A DNA stretch of 64,000 nucleotides from contig JAMYHL010000032.1 of assembly GCA_025531455.1 (NCBI GenBank), positions 1-64,000 on the forward strand, given 5' to 3'. The position numbers and the translations under genes were made by a program. The DNA is from Apiotrichum sp. Y4204 (lineage: Eukaryota > Basidiomycota > Tremellomycetes > Trichosporonales > Trichosporonaceae). The notes under the pieces are model-generated. The model searched no databases. It was not told the origin of the DNA and saw only the letters and a program-made list of their open reading frames with translations. Below, one piece after another: positions 22,578 to 33,846 of the stretch (positions within the stretch are counted from its first letter, which is position 1; each line of letters opens with the position of its first letter).

Positions 22578-22974
22578 AGCGTGCGCGAGAGGGAGAATAG
22601 AGGGGAATTATGGGTAGCGCATTGCATGCATCTTTCACGATCACCACTGATCCCGGCGGCTGATGGGCGGGCTCGTACTGACGAGAATTGCGTACTGACT
22701 CGTGTCTGATAGCAACAGAACTCTGAAATTATAACATCCCACCTCACACCAGCTCAACTAATTCCGACGCCCAGGTGGCACAACAACAACCCCAGCTTGT
22801 GCTCTCGCAATATACATCAGCCTCTCTTCGAGAGTTTACGGATTTATCTCCTTTTCCTTGCTATAGCGGCCAGAAGCACGCCGCGGACGGCCCGACGGCG
22901 GCGGGAATAATACAGTACAAGTCTACCTGGACCCTGGGTTCGTTGCATTGCGTTGCGTGTGGCGTTTCTTTTGC
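22578..22974. other. Convergent intergenic region
   Basis: 3' flanks of uS13m (+) and the CBS/PB1 gene (-). AT-rich around 22720 and 22800-22860. No gene is supported. Confidence 0.5.
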
Positions 22975-25404
22975 CTACTTGGACGAGGTGCGGGACGCGA
23001 TGAATACGCCGCCAATGACGACGCCGAGGAAGCCGATGGCTGCGGGCAGCGCGAGGTCCTTGGGAAGGACGCCGAAGAGGAGCTCTTCGGCGGCAGGCTT
23101 GGGTGCGGCAGCGACGGGCGCAGGCACGTGGGCGACAGGAGCCGGGACCGGAACAGGCTCGACGACAGGCGCGGGCTTCTCCTCCTCAATGTTCGCGAGC
23201 TTGGGCTCGGGCTTGACCTCCTTCTCCTCGGGCTCGGCGGTGCGCTCGCGCTCGCGTAGTGCCTCATCCCAGTTCTTGCCGCCCGAGAGGAAGAGCACGA
23301 CGCGGTCGACCTTTTGTCCGCGGGCAATGCGGACAGCGTCGGCGACGTCGCCATCCGCAGTGATCTCAACAAGATCACCGTCGTCATCCGTGTACGACAG
23401 CGTGAACACCGACGGATCAGGAACGTACGCGGTCGGATCGCTCGGCGTGTCGAAGAAGGGGTCGGCGGACAGCTTGCCGTGCACAATGTCGTGGAGCGAC
23501 TCAAAGTTGTCGTGGCGCGCCTGGAAACGGTGCGTGCGGCCAGACGGCGTCTTAAACTTGAACACATATGTGCCGTCCTCGACCGGCACTGGGGCAAGGC
23601 TCGATGCCGCGCCCTGGCCCATCTCCGATGCGCTCTCGTTAATCACCGAGGCCGAGTCGCCGGGCATTACCTCGGACATCGGCGAGGTGACGCTCGACAG
23701 CCCGCGAGCGTGCAGCGACTTGGAGGGGCTCTCAGACGGCTGGTCGCTGGTGGAGATACCCGAAACCGAGTCGTCCTCGGGCGCACCAGTGTTCAATGTG
23801 TCGAAGAACTTGCCCCACATCGGGCCCTCGGAACCGCGGTCCTCGCTCATCTGCTCTATCTGCTCCAATGTGGCGTAGGTGAGCTTGAGGACATCGACGA
23901 TGCCGATCAGGCGGCCGTCATCCTCAACCACAGGCAGGTTGAGGTAGTGGCCGTTGTGCATCTTCTTGAGCGCGTCCTGAATGGTCATGGTGGGCGGAGC
24001 AGTGTCCGGGTGAGGTGTCATGACGCGGACGACGGAGCAGCGCGCAGAGTCGAGACCCGCGGCAATCACACGGAGGACAATGTCCTTCGAGGTGAAGATA
24101 CCAGCAATCTTGGGCGGCTGGTCGCGGTTGCTGCCGGCGGATATCATGCTGCCGTGGTTGGCCTCGATGACGCAGACGGCGGTGGTACGGCGCTCCTTCA
24201 TCAGGCGGGCGGCCTCACGAACCGAAGTGCGGGGAGAGACAGTCGGCGGGGGGAGGCTCGTGTCGAGAACCGACATGACATCCGGCTGCGACATGCGCTC
24301 ACGAAGAGCGTCAACGTAGGCCATCATGGCCGCCGCCTGGGGGTTGGCTGAGAGTCCAGGGCCGAATTCGGACTGCACGCCGGCGAGGGCGGCAGAGAGC
24401 TGGGTAGTGGCATCCGCACTGCGCTCGACCTTGCCGAGGGCGTCGTGGAACACCTTGGTGATGTCCAGGAGACCAACCACATCGCCGTCCTCGTTACACA
24501 CGGGGAGGTGGCGGAAGTGGCGCGAGACCATGAGCTGAAGTGCCTCCGTGGCGCTGGTGGTGTCACGAGTAACCATAGGGTTGCGGGTCATGATCTGGGA
24601 CACTGGTGTGCTGCGAGGGTCAAGACCCTCGGCAGTGACACGGAAGGCGAGGTCCTTGGCAGTGAAGATACCGCTAAGGCCCTCCTCCTCGTCGACGACA
24701 AGTACACAGTCGGTGCGCTTGGCGGCACAAAGCTGCGACGCGTCGGCGACGCTCATCCCCTCGGGCACAGTCAGAGCCGGGCTGGGACGGAGGCCGGCGA
24801 CAGTGCCCTTCTGGGTCTGGCGCTTGCGGCGTCCAAACTTGGACTCGGACTGCTGCTCCTGCTGGCCGCCGCGTCCGGGACGCTTGCGGGAGAGCTCATT
24901 CTCGATCTTCTTGCGCAGCGACTGGAGTTTGGATCCAAAACGACCGGTGGGAGAGCGTTTGAGGAGTGATTTCGAGTTGGCGGCCGCGATTTCGGCAATA
25001 TCGTTTTTGGACACGGCAGAGTGGAAGCGTTTCAGTTCCGAGAGAGTGGGCGGGGGTTCGTCGGCAATGACATTAAGGTTTGAGGTTGATTTGTTTGTTG
25101 CGGCGAACCCGTCGGGAGTCGATTTGGATGCGGGAGGGGCAAAGGTGACAGACGAGTGTCGTTTGCCGTTGGCGCGCGAGTTGGAGGGGCGGGATGGGAT
25201 CAGCGAGGACGTCGACGCGGCGAGCGGGGAGAGCGAGTAGGGCGGTGTGTCGAGGGGTTTTTGGGTTGTGCGTGGCGGGGTTGATAGCACATAGCCCGTT
25301 TGTTTACCGTCCGAGTCGTCCATTGAGAGCGGTGGTGAGGGGTTCGGAGGAGTGGTTGTGGGCGGAGCGGGGAACGAAGCGGGGAAAGTTTGAGCGCTGG
25401 ACAT
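22975..25404 (-). CDS. CBS/PB1-domain protein with C-terminal TM anchor (Mug70-like)
   Basis: Single exon, 809 codons. After a disordered Ser/Pro start come four CBS motifs in two pairs: about residues 205-265 (TDCVLVVDEEEGLSGIFTAK), 270-325 (FRHLPVCNEDGDVVGLLD), 380-450 (IAGIFTSKDIVLRVIAAGL) and 455-515 (YLNLPVVEDDGRLIGIVDVL). A PB1 domain follows about 620-715 (TYVFKFKTPSGRTHRFQ through YTDDDGDLVEI). A Pro/Ala/Glu-rich linker precedes a hydrophobic C-terminal helix (AAIGFLGVVIGGVFIA), suggesting tail anchoring. CBS pairs usually bind adenine nucleotides, and PB1 mediates pairing with another PB1. The four-CBS plus PB1 order is that of S. pombe Mug70 and its fungal relatives, whose role is poorly defined. 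The lack of introns is unusual for this window. Confidence 0.85.
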   Translation of the reverse strand: MSSAQTFPASFPAPPTTTPPNPSPPLSMDDSDGKQTGYVLSTPPRTTQKPLDTPPYSLSPLAASTSSLIPSRPSNSRANGKRHSSVTFAPPASKSTPDGFAATNKSTSNLNVIADEPPPTLSELKRFHSAVSKNDIAEIAAANSKSLLKRSPTGRFGSKLQSLRKKIENELSRKRPGRGGQQEQQSESKFGRRKRQTQKGTVAGLRPSPALTVPEGMSVADASQLCAAKRTDCVLVVDEEEGLSGIFTAKDLAFRVTAEGLDPRSTPVSQIMTRNPMVTRDTTSATEALQLMVSRHFRHLPVCNEDGDVVGLLDITKVFHDALGKVERSADATTQLSAALAGVQSEFGPGLSANPQAAAMMAYVDALRERMSQPDVMSVLDTSLPPPTVSPRTSVREAARLMKERRTTAVCVIEANHGSMISAGSNRDQPPKIAGIFTSKDIVLRVIAAGLDSARCSVVRVMTPHPDTAPPTMTIQDALKKMHNGHYLNLPVVEDDGRLIGIVDVLKLTYATLEQIEQMSEDRGSEGPMWGKFFDTLNTGAPEDDSVSGISTSDQPSESPSKSLHARGLSSVTSPMSEVMPGDSASVINESASEMGQGAASSLAPVPVEDGTYVFKFKTPSGRTHRFQARHDNFESLHDIVHGKLSADPFFDTPSDPTAYVPDPSVFTLSYTDDDGDLVEITADGDVADAVRIARGQKVDRVVLFLSGGKNWDEALRERERTAEPEEKEVKPEPKLANIEEEKPAPVVEPVPVPAPVAHVPAPVAAAPKPAAEELLFGVLPKDLALPAAIGFLGVVIGGVFIASRTSSK

Positions 25405-27305
25405 GATGGGGGACGTTGGAGATGGCAGCAGATGGGCAGCGTTTGGCAGTGGCAGTGGCAGCAGCAGTCACCGCTATGGGGATGGCGTTCGAGTAACGCA
25501 GAGAAAAAAAAAAAAGGCAAAGAGAGTAGAGTTACCGTGTCTGGGATTGGGGGGTGGCTATTGCACAGACACACAAGAGAAGGGAGAAGTAGTACAACGG
25601 GTTGTTCGATGTCTGACGGGACAAGAGTCAGGAAGCGACAGGGGGTTTGGAAAGAGGAGGGGGAGAGGTGGAGAAGTGTGTTGCACAAGCCCCTTCTTAT
25701 GGCGCTCTTTTTATTCCAGGACACACTGTACCGAGATCGATATGTTCCGCGCGGCTCTGGGCTGCATGCACTGAATGAATCGGACAGGAGGAGTGGAGAA
25801 CAGAAAGGAGGGGTAGGAATGCACAATGCTCAGTGCTCTCGGCGGCGTTCGCGCCCGTCAACCTCCGACGCGGCGTGCCTGTGTCGAACAATAGAGGGCA
25901 GTACCAAGATGATGGTAGACAATAGAAAACGGGCTGTTTCTGGGTGCGTGACGACGCCCTTGGAATCGGGAGCAACGGAGCGAGCGCGGAACCGGAGCAA
26001 GAGGGATCGGCGTGCCCAGCTGCACACGAGACACGGGGGAGTGATGGTGGGGACGGGGCGAGTGGTGGTGGGGACGGATGGTGGGATAGTGTTTGGGTTT
26101 GGGGATGCGGGTGGGAGGGGGGATGGGAATGCCCACAAGAGCTGTATATGTCTTCTTCTCTAACCTCTCTTGTCCACATGCACGCATGCACTTGTATCCT
26201 TTTCCAGCAGCTCGCGCTGCTCTCGTCTCATCAAGCCAAGAAGGACAAACAACACACTGTTCCCGGCTGCCGTTGCCGTTGCCGCTGCCATGCTGCTCTG
26301 CTGCCTGCGTGCAATATTTTTCTCTCCTGGACTCACCTCATCTCGCCGATTCTGCCTTTTGCGCGTGTCGGCGCCGACGGGGCTGGCAAAGGAGCTCATC
26401 GAGGATGGAGATGGAGATGCGGGTGGTGGTGTTGGAGAGGGAGAGAAACGATGATGACCGTTTGGGACTGGAATTCGGGACATTTGTGTAGTGTAGTGTG
26501 CTGGGTGTGTTTGTTGTTTGGTTGGCTGCGAGTAAGGTTTTGATTTGATAGCGTGGTGGTGTGTTTTGATAGTGCGTGTGTGCTGGTGGTTGCAGTGTGG
26601 TGGCAGAGGCGGAGGAGCAGAGAAGCAAGCTCTGAAAAGTGACACGAGATATCAGATCAGCGGCGGCGACTAGCGACTATGAGAGCGACCACCAACTGCC
26701 GACTGCCGAGGGAACTACGACTAATTCAAGGTGAGCTTCTGCAAACACGCGTCCAGCATAAAATATGAACGCAGAAGCAGACTCTGACAGGAGGGCCAGC
26801 AGGGGACAGATAATAAATACATAATCGCGTTTTGGAATCCACATCAGCTGTCCACAGTCTTGAACTAATCGCAGCAATACGAGCAACACTTCGCAAGCTC
26901 GCAAAGTGATGTTGCCGTTATTCCACCACTTGCCCATGCGCTGTCCCTGCGAGCTGCCGAATCCAGCGCCGGGGGCGACGCGTCGGACGGACACGCGCAC
27001 CTCAGGGACCCGAAGCGCCGAGAGGCGCACGACTGCTCTGAGGTTGGCTGGTCTCAAGCTCTGTAGCCCGAAGCCGGGCTGTTGAGGGGGCCAGAAAGGC
27101 GGCAGCCATCAAGGGCCGCGGCAAAAGGCAAGGAAGGGACAAGGGACCAGGGCATATTATCAATTCAGCTCCACATGAGGAGGAATGATGTGTGTTTTGA
27201 CGCCTACGTGATGCACCCCCCAAGTCAACAACAACATTTTCAAGCGAATGAAGGCCACAAGACTATCCGATAATGTCTACTGCAAGGCCTACATAGTCCA
27301 TCGAT
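25405..27305. other. 1.9-kb region without a supported gene
   Basis: The part next to 25404 is the leader of the CBS/PB1 gene; its minus strand is CT-rich and has a T12 run opposite 25502-25514. At 26030-26130 the + strand is GGTGGGGACGG-rich, and 26240-26300 carries a GCCGTTGCCGTTGCC repeat. A minus-strand frame at 27057-26677 is open but unconvincing. Possible long 5' UTR or an unrecognised non-coding RNA. Confidence 0.4.
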
Positions 27306-28993
27306 CTACTCGGTCTTGACGGCCTGTGGCCTCGTAGGCGCACGCGCACGCCACAGTCCGGCGAGCATCACCGCGTGGCAGAACGCGATCATGCCAGAGC
27401 TGCCTGCCGTGGCGGGATATGTGTCCCACGCGCGCTCGAGCAACGACATGACGCCAATCCTGAGAGGTCAATAATTGCCAGAAACCTCTGCAGTTCCACT
27501 CACAAAACGGGCCACTGTCCCCACGCACCGCCAAGGTAGAGCAGGAGCGGAAGTTGGTGGAAGTACCAGGCGTGGAACTGGTAGTGCAGGCTGCGCGCGA
27601 ACGCCATGCCGATCAGGTTCGAGGTAAAAAGTACGAGCGGGATGTCTGGTAGGTCAGATTCGTCACGCTTTCCACCTACGCTCAGAAGGGAAGGCGTTCC
27701 GCGGAACCGGAGACTGGGCCATCGCCCGCGGAGAGCGCAGGCCGCGGGAGAGTACACCGAGCGTGCCACCCGGGAACGGGCTCCAGCGGTACCACCCAAA
27801 CGCGATGAGCACAATCACGTGGCCGGCAAGGAGCGCTGTCGCAAACTTCTTGGAGAGAAAGTGCTCTTCGGAGACAAACTTCCAGTTGACCGTCCACCTG
27901 TAGAGGAACTGGCGGGAGAAGTTGAAGGCAGAGACGTAGTATGCCTTGGCCAGCTCGCGGGACTCGAAAAAGTTGACTCCGGGAAGACCAATCTGGACGA
28001 AAGCTATGATGATAAGACTGTCGACGACGCCGAGGAAGCCGCGTCCTTGGAAAAGGATGACGAGGAGGCCGGGAAGGAAAAGCAGAATGTTCATCTTGAC
28101 GCCGAGCGCGAGCCTGATATAAGAGAGGCAATTGAGCGTTCACATACGAATAAATGAAAGAGCCGACCTTCCACCAGCCTCCCATGAAGGCGAGGACGGA
28201 GGTGTAGAAGATCAACATCGCGATGGGGTCATTGAACAGTCTGAGGAGATAGATTGAGTGTGAGCGCTTTGAGAGCACGAGTGGAATGAGGATCCACTGC
28301 GGAATGTGTCGCCGCCGGCCGGCGAGGTAGTAGATGCTGGCAATGAGAAGGAACGTGGTGAGCTCAATAAGGAGGAAGATCCACTGCGCAGGGCGTTCCC
28401 GGCCATGAGCTGGGAGCAGGTTGTGGAATACCGTGTAGATGTAGAGGTGAAGAGCGGGGTAGCTGGAGGTCAGTGACTGTAGGTTAAGAGAGTGTGAGAA
28501 TACCTACACCAGGGGGCCCGTCTCGCCTTCGATCTTGGAGTAGTCCCTCTCGCCAGACAGAAACATGTCCACCTGCTGCATGTACGCGTCCCAGTCGATC
28601 TTGGTGTCTGCGTGTGAGAACAGAAGTCATGTGAGTGATGAGGAGAAAAGAACAACGCAGCCGTCGAATAATGAATGAAGAGAGCACCATCTCCAGAGGG
28701 AAGGCACCCAACTCCTCGTCTCAACCACCTGTCCCACTCAACTCACAAGGAACCTTCAGCACAATCGCCGCCCCAAGAAGCAGGTTCCCAAACGCAAGCA
28801 GACCCGCCACGAGGGGGAAGTATCGGCGGTCGGAGAGGAGCGCGCGCCCGACACCAAGCGGGTTGGAGATGATGTTGGCGGGCGTGAGATGTACCGATGC
28901 CCGCGGCGGGGCTTCAACCGCGACAGGGGCGTCCACCGGGGCGGCGGTCACGCCTGCCGTAGCTGATGTCCGACGTGGTCCCTTTCGCGCCAT
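27306..28993 (-). CDS. ALG3: Dol-P-Man:Man5GlcNAc2-PP-Dol alpha-1,3-mannosyltransferase
   Basis: Adds the first lumenal mannose to the N-glycan precursor in the ER membrane. Exons 28993-28747, 28607-28508, 28462-28148, 28113-27680, 27645-27504 and 27459-27306 join to 463 codons. Diagnostic ALG3 motifs: [75 protein letters not shown] and [15 protein letters not shown]. Many hydrophobic helices span the chain, as expected of a multi-pass GT-C enzyme. Length is close to the family norm. The C-terminus is short and basic ([14 protein letters not shown]) without a clear KKxx retrieval signal. The first intron contains the sequence between 28608 and 28746; others are 35-60 nt. Confidence 0.95.
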
Positions 28994-30009
28994 TAGAACG
29001 AGTGAGTAAGTTGAGGAGAGTTGTTAAGAAATGTCTGGCGAGAGATGCTCGCCGTACGTCGTCCTTTCCATCTTCCTCCCAGAAATGGACATCTCGGCTC
29101 TCTGTAGTGACCTGGTTGGCTCACCCAGTCCTCACCGCAGAAGGAGCCCCGCATACCAAATATGGCCCCCAAGAGCCGACTACGGCTCAAAGGCTGATGA
29201 TCGTGCGCCACGTCACCCATAGTCACCCAACCCACTCTGGCCCACGGAACTACGGAGTTAGGTGGACATCTAATCTATCGATCTATCGAATCTGTTTTTT
29301 TTATTATGTATCAGAATTGTCAAATGTGCATACGCTGCACCATGCACCCACACGCGTACTACCTCTTTTTTCACTCTTTTTGTGATGAGTTCCGAGCGCG
29401 ATGGACCGCATGCAGCCCAGGCTTATTATATTATATGACGTTCCTGGAACGGGACCATGTGGGGGGAGAGAGACTGAGCAGCGGGAGCAAAATGGCGGGG
29501 ACTGCGGCATTGCTGGCGCGCTGGCGCCGGCTGCCCATCCCGTTTCGGTGCCATGCGGCCCAGCTGACACACATGAGGGCACGAGGGCACATGAGCAAGC
29601 AGAGCTCACCAGCAAGAGCAAGTACTGTAGTCGGTGACCTCCAGGCTGGCAATCCTCTGACTTTTTGAGCCCCTCCGCCTTCCAACGTGTCATCAAAGAG
29701 GGGTAGTCATCAAAGAAACACACCATCCAACAGCATCTCAAAGGCCAAATCTCTCTTCTGCCTTTGCTTTTGCTCATACTCTCCTACACCGCACCCCGAG
29801 CCCAAACATCGGCTGCGAGTCTCTGCCGACGGGACCACGACCGTCATTCCCTCCGCTCCCAGTCCGAGATCGAGGATCAAACTCATCCACCCTCCTTTAC
29901 TTTGACGTTCGGCTTTCGTCCAACACTGGTGTTCGCGTCTTGAACGTCTTGACATCTCATCTTCCTCTCAAGACCCGACCTACACCTTTTCCCCTTCCCT
30001 TCGGCCCCC
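28994..30009. other. Divergent promoter region between ALG3 and the PMR1-type ATPase
   Basis: About 1 kb with no gene. Both ends serve secretory-pathway genes transcribed away from each other, so shared regulation is possible. A T/A-rich patch lies at 29300-29310 and 29425-29440. The 100 bases before 30010 are CT-rich. Confidence 0.5.
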
Positions 30010-33000
30010 ATGGCCGACCCCTCGCGCCGCGCATATCCGGCCGCGTACAAGCGGCGGGCCACTCCCCCAAGCTCGCGCCCCGACTCCCCCGGCGGGATGG
30101 CAAGCAGTCTCAGTGCGCGGGTCGCGACGCCGCCCCGCGAGCGCGGCCGCGACCCGTCCCCCGTGCCGCCGATTGACCCGCCGTCCGACGGCGGGGGATA
30201 CGCGTACAGCACCACACTGCGGCGGTACTCGTCCCCTACGCGGACGCGCGGCATGTCCATCGGCCGCGGACAACGCTCGCCGAGCATCGAGCGCCGCTTT
30301 GGGGGCGCAGCGAACCCGTATGCGTACACGCCTGGCGCGCAGGTGTTCGAGGCTGAGCCGAGCACCATGGACAAGGTCATGGACTTTGTGCGCCGCGTTA
30401 CGGGGCGGAATAACGAGTATGAGGAGGTCCGCCAGGAGCATCACAAGGACGAGCCGACGCCGAGTGCCATCTATGCGCACAAGACTGTGGAGGTGAGTCA
30501 GGGCTGGGAAGGAGGGGTCGAGGGAGGTTGTTGAACAGACGGAGCGGGAGCGACATACATGGCAATGATCTGTGTAATTCGCCCCCATTCCAACACCATT
30601 CGATTTCTAAGGGCCACCACAGGAGCACAATACTGACGTGCAGCAAACCATCGCGGACTTCCACACATCGCCCACTGCTGGTCTCGACCCGGCTGCCGTT
30701 CCCGCTCTGGTCGGGCAGTACGGCGGCAACGAGCTCGAAGTGCCGCCGGACGAGCCGCTCATGCTCAAGTTCGCCAAGCAGGTGTACGAAAACCCCCTCA
30801 TCCTCCTTCTCCTCGGTTCGTCGGTCGTCTCCGCCCTCATGGGCAACTATGACGATGCCGGCTGTGTAGTCATTGCTGTGACGATCGTTTTGACTGGTGA
30901 GTAGGATGTAAAGCCGGAACATCCTTCTATGATGTTAACGCTGCAGTCGGTTTTGTCCAGGAACAACGCTCAGAAAAGTCTCTCGAGGCGCTTAACAAAC
31001 TCGTTCCTCATTACTGTAATCTTGTCCGGTAAGTCTGGACTAAATCTGGTGACTTAGGACACTGTTGACGTATCAGTGGAGGCCAGGCCCTCTCGCCTTT
31101 GGCAAACCAGCTCGTGCCCGGTGACCTCGTAACCTTTTCCGTTGGCGACCGGATTCCCGCCGACATCCGTCTTATCTCGGCTGTCCAGCTTGAGATTGAC
31201 GAGAGCGCACTCACTGGCGAGACCCGTCCGGCACGCAAAAACACGACCCAGTGTGAGCGCGGCGAAGGCGAGGATACCCACGGCGAGGGCGGCGGAAAGG
31301 CGCTCGGCGAGCGGCATTGCATGGCGTTCATGGGCACCCTTGTGCGGAATGGTGAGTTACATAGCGATTGCTCCTGCTTACCCCAGGTCACGGATCGGGT
31401 ATTGTTGTTGGCACTGGACGGGAGACCGAGTTTGGCGTCGTCTTCTCGATGATGCAGGATGTGAGTCTTCAGGTGTCGAACTCTGCTAACCTCTTAGGTG
31501 GAGGAGAAGCGCACTCCGCTGCAGCTATCGATGGACGACCTCGCAAAGCAGCTTTCCATTGCCTCGTTCGGTGTCATTGGCGTTATTGTGCTCATCGGTG
31601 TCTGGCAGCGCCGCTCATGGCTGGAGATGTTCACCATCGGTGTGTCGCTCGCTGTGGCTGCCATCCCTGAGGGTCTCCCGATTGTCACGACCGTCACTCT
31701 TGCTCTTGGTGTTCTCCGCATGTCGAAGCGCAAGGCCATCGTCAAGAAGCTCCCGTCCGTTGAGGCTCTGGGTTCCGTCTCCGTCATATGCTCGGACAAG
31801 ACTGGCACGCTCACCAAGAACGAGATGACTGTCACCCACGTGTACACCATCGATGACCTGGTCGACCTCACCCCGCACCTCTCGGCTGCTTCGTCCCTTG
31901 GCCCCCGGCATCCCGATACTGTCAGCTTTAAGCCCTCGGCCGCGCTGCAGAAGACCGCCCAGGTCGGTGCCATCTGCAACAACGCGTTCCGCAACGAGCA
32001 GGGCATTAATGTCGGAAACTCGACCGAGGTGGCACTCCTTAACGTGTTGCCGATCCTGCGCGTCGACGATGACCGCCAGAAGGGCTTTGAGCGCAAGCAG
32101 GAGGTTCCGTTCAACTCGGAGAACAAGACAATGTTCGTCAGCGGCTCGCTTCCCGGTGGCAGCGAGATGGTTTACATGAAGGGCGCGGTCGAGGAAGTGC
32201 TTGCCCGCTGCAAGTACTACTATGTCACCGACTCGTCGACGCCGAATCTGGACGACACGACGCGCAAGCTCATCATGGACACGGCGCTGCACGTCTCCAA
32301 GAAGGGTCTCCGCGTGCTTGCTATGGCGTATGGCTTCCCGCGCGGCACGCTGGGCGAGGACGAGAGCCTTGTCTTCACCGGTTTCCAGGCAATGATGGAC
32401 CCACCGCGCCGCGGCGTCAACCACGCGATTACGGCACTGCACTCGGCTGGCGTTCAGGTCGTGATGATCACGGGTGACTCGGAGCCGACCGCGCTGGCGA
32501 TAGCGCGCGAGCTGGGTATGAAGGTCACGCCGTCGAGCGAGTCTGGCGGTGCCCGCTCTCTCGGACACTCCAGCTGCATGCTTGGATCCCAGCTCGATCA
32601 GCTCTCGGAGCGCGAGCTCGTTGAGATTGTCCCCAGTGTTACCGTCTACGCTCGCACGACCCCGCGGCACAAGATGTCGATCGTCAAGGCTTGGCAGATG
32701 CGCGGCGCCGTCGTCGCCATGACTGGTGACGGCGTAAACGACGCGCCGGCGCTCAAGATGGCCGATATCGGTGTCTCCATGGGCCGCTCGGGCACGGATG
32801 TCGCCAAAGAAGCGGCGGATGTGATTCTCGTCGACGACGACTTTGGCTCGATCCTCCCCGCCGTCGAGGAGGGCCGCTCGATCTTCTACAACATTCAGAA
32901 CTTTTTGTCTTTCCAGCTCTCCACTGCGGTCGCAGCCCTCTCGCTCATCACGCTCTCGACGATGCTCCGCCTCGCAAACCCGCTTAACGCAATGCAGATC

Positions 33001-33770
33001 CTCTTCATCAACATCCTCATGGACGGCCCACCCGCACAGGCCCTCGGCGTCGACCCCGCCCGCCGCGAGGTCATGAGCCTCCGCCCGCGCAAAAAGGAGA
33101 GCAGCGTGCTCGGCCGCCAGGTCATTATGCGTGTGCTCTTCTCCGCCGCGATGATTGTGTTTGGCACGCTCTTCGTCTACGCGCACGAGCTGAGTGACGG
33201 CTCCATGAGCCGCCGTGACCAGACCATGGTGAGTGCTGACTTCTCTTGCTGCTCAGCAGGATCACTTACTCCAGACCTTCACCGTCTTCGTCTTCCTCGA
33301 CCTCGTGTCCGCGCTGCAGAACCGTGGCGTCACGACCCCGCTGTTCCGCAACCGGATGCTCTTCCTGACAGTCTCGATTTCGTTCCTGTGCCAGCTGGCG
33401 CTCATCTACGTGCCGCTGCTGCAGCACGTCTTCCAGACCGAGGCGCTCGGCGCGCGCGACCTGCTCACGCTGCTCGGCCTCGCAGCGACCAGCATGGGTT
33501 TCCACGAGGTACGCAGATGGTACGAGCGCAAGCTGGCAAAGGACGAGGTCATCGAGGAGCGCATGACCATGGCGTAAGTAGTTCTAGAAATGCATCTGTT
33601 CGTACGCTTGCGAGGGGGGAGTGGTGCACTGGGGCGCGCCGAGCGTGGGAACAGATGTAGAGAAGTAAAGAAAGAGATTTAAAAAACTGACAGACAGCGC
33701 CAGCAAGCCGCGCACGCCGCGCCTGCCCGCCACGATCCTCCACTCGACGCCCCGCCCCATCGCGCCTTAG
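30010..33770 (+). CDS. PMR1: P-type Ca2+/Mn2+ ATPase, Golgi PMR1/SPCA type
   Basis: Pumps Ca2+ and Mn2+ into the Golgi. Eight exons (30010-30492, 30644-30896, 30947-31028, 31077-31351, 31387-31460, 31498-33228, 33275-33573, 33698-33770) join to 1089 codons. After a Ser/Pro/Arg N-terminus of about 150 residues come the actuator loop [13 protein letters not shown]4 [10 protein letters not shown], the phosphorylation site [11 protein letters not shown] (Asp about 489), nucleotide-binding KGAVEEV, hinge [13 protein letters not shown], and M6 [15 protein letters not shown]. The last is the SPCA form, with one high-affinity site, not the SERCA form. Reading past exon 7 gives a TAA within a GTAAGT donor; splicing adds 24 residues ending RPIAP. 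Mn2+ supplied here is a cofactor for Golgi mannosyltransferases. Confidence 0.94.
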
Positions 33771-33846
33771 GTAGGCCTTAGGCCCCGAAATAAGGACAGT
33801 AGTAGATAGAATAGAGTATCCTGCATAATGTATCCTCTGGGCCAGC

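Noticed and set aside
26677..27057. Minus-strand frame with a hydrophobic stretch
   Set aside because: Hydrophobicity arises in a low-complexity region; there is no start context, family pattern or splice partner.
31615..33186. Long minus-strand frame opposite the ATPase
   Set aside because: It is an antisense shadow of a GC-rich coding exon. The + strand carries all P-type ATPase motifs.
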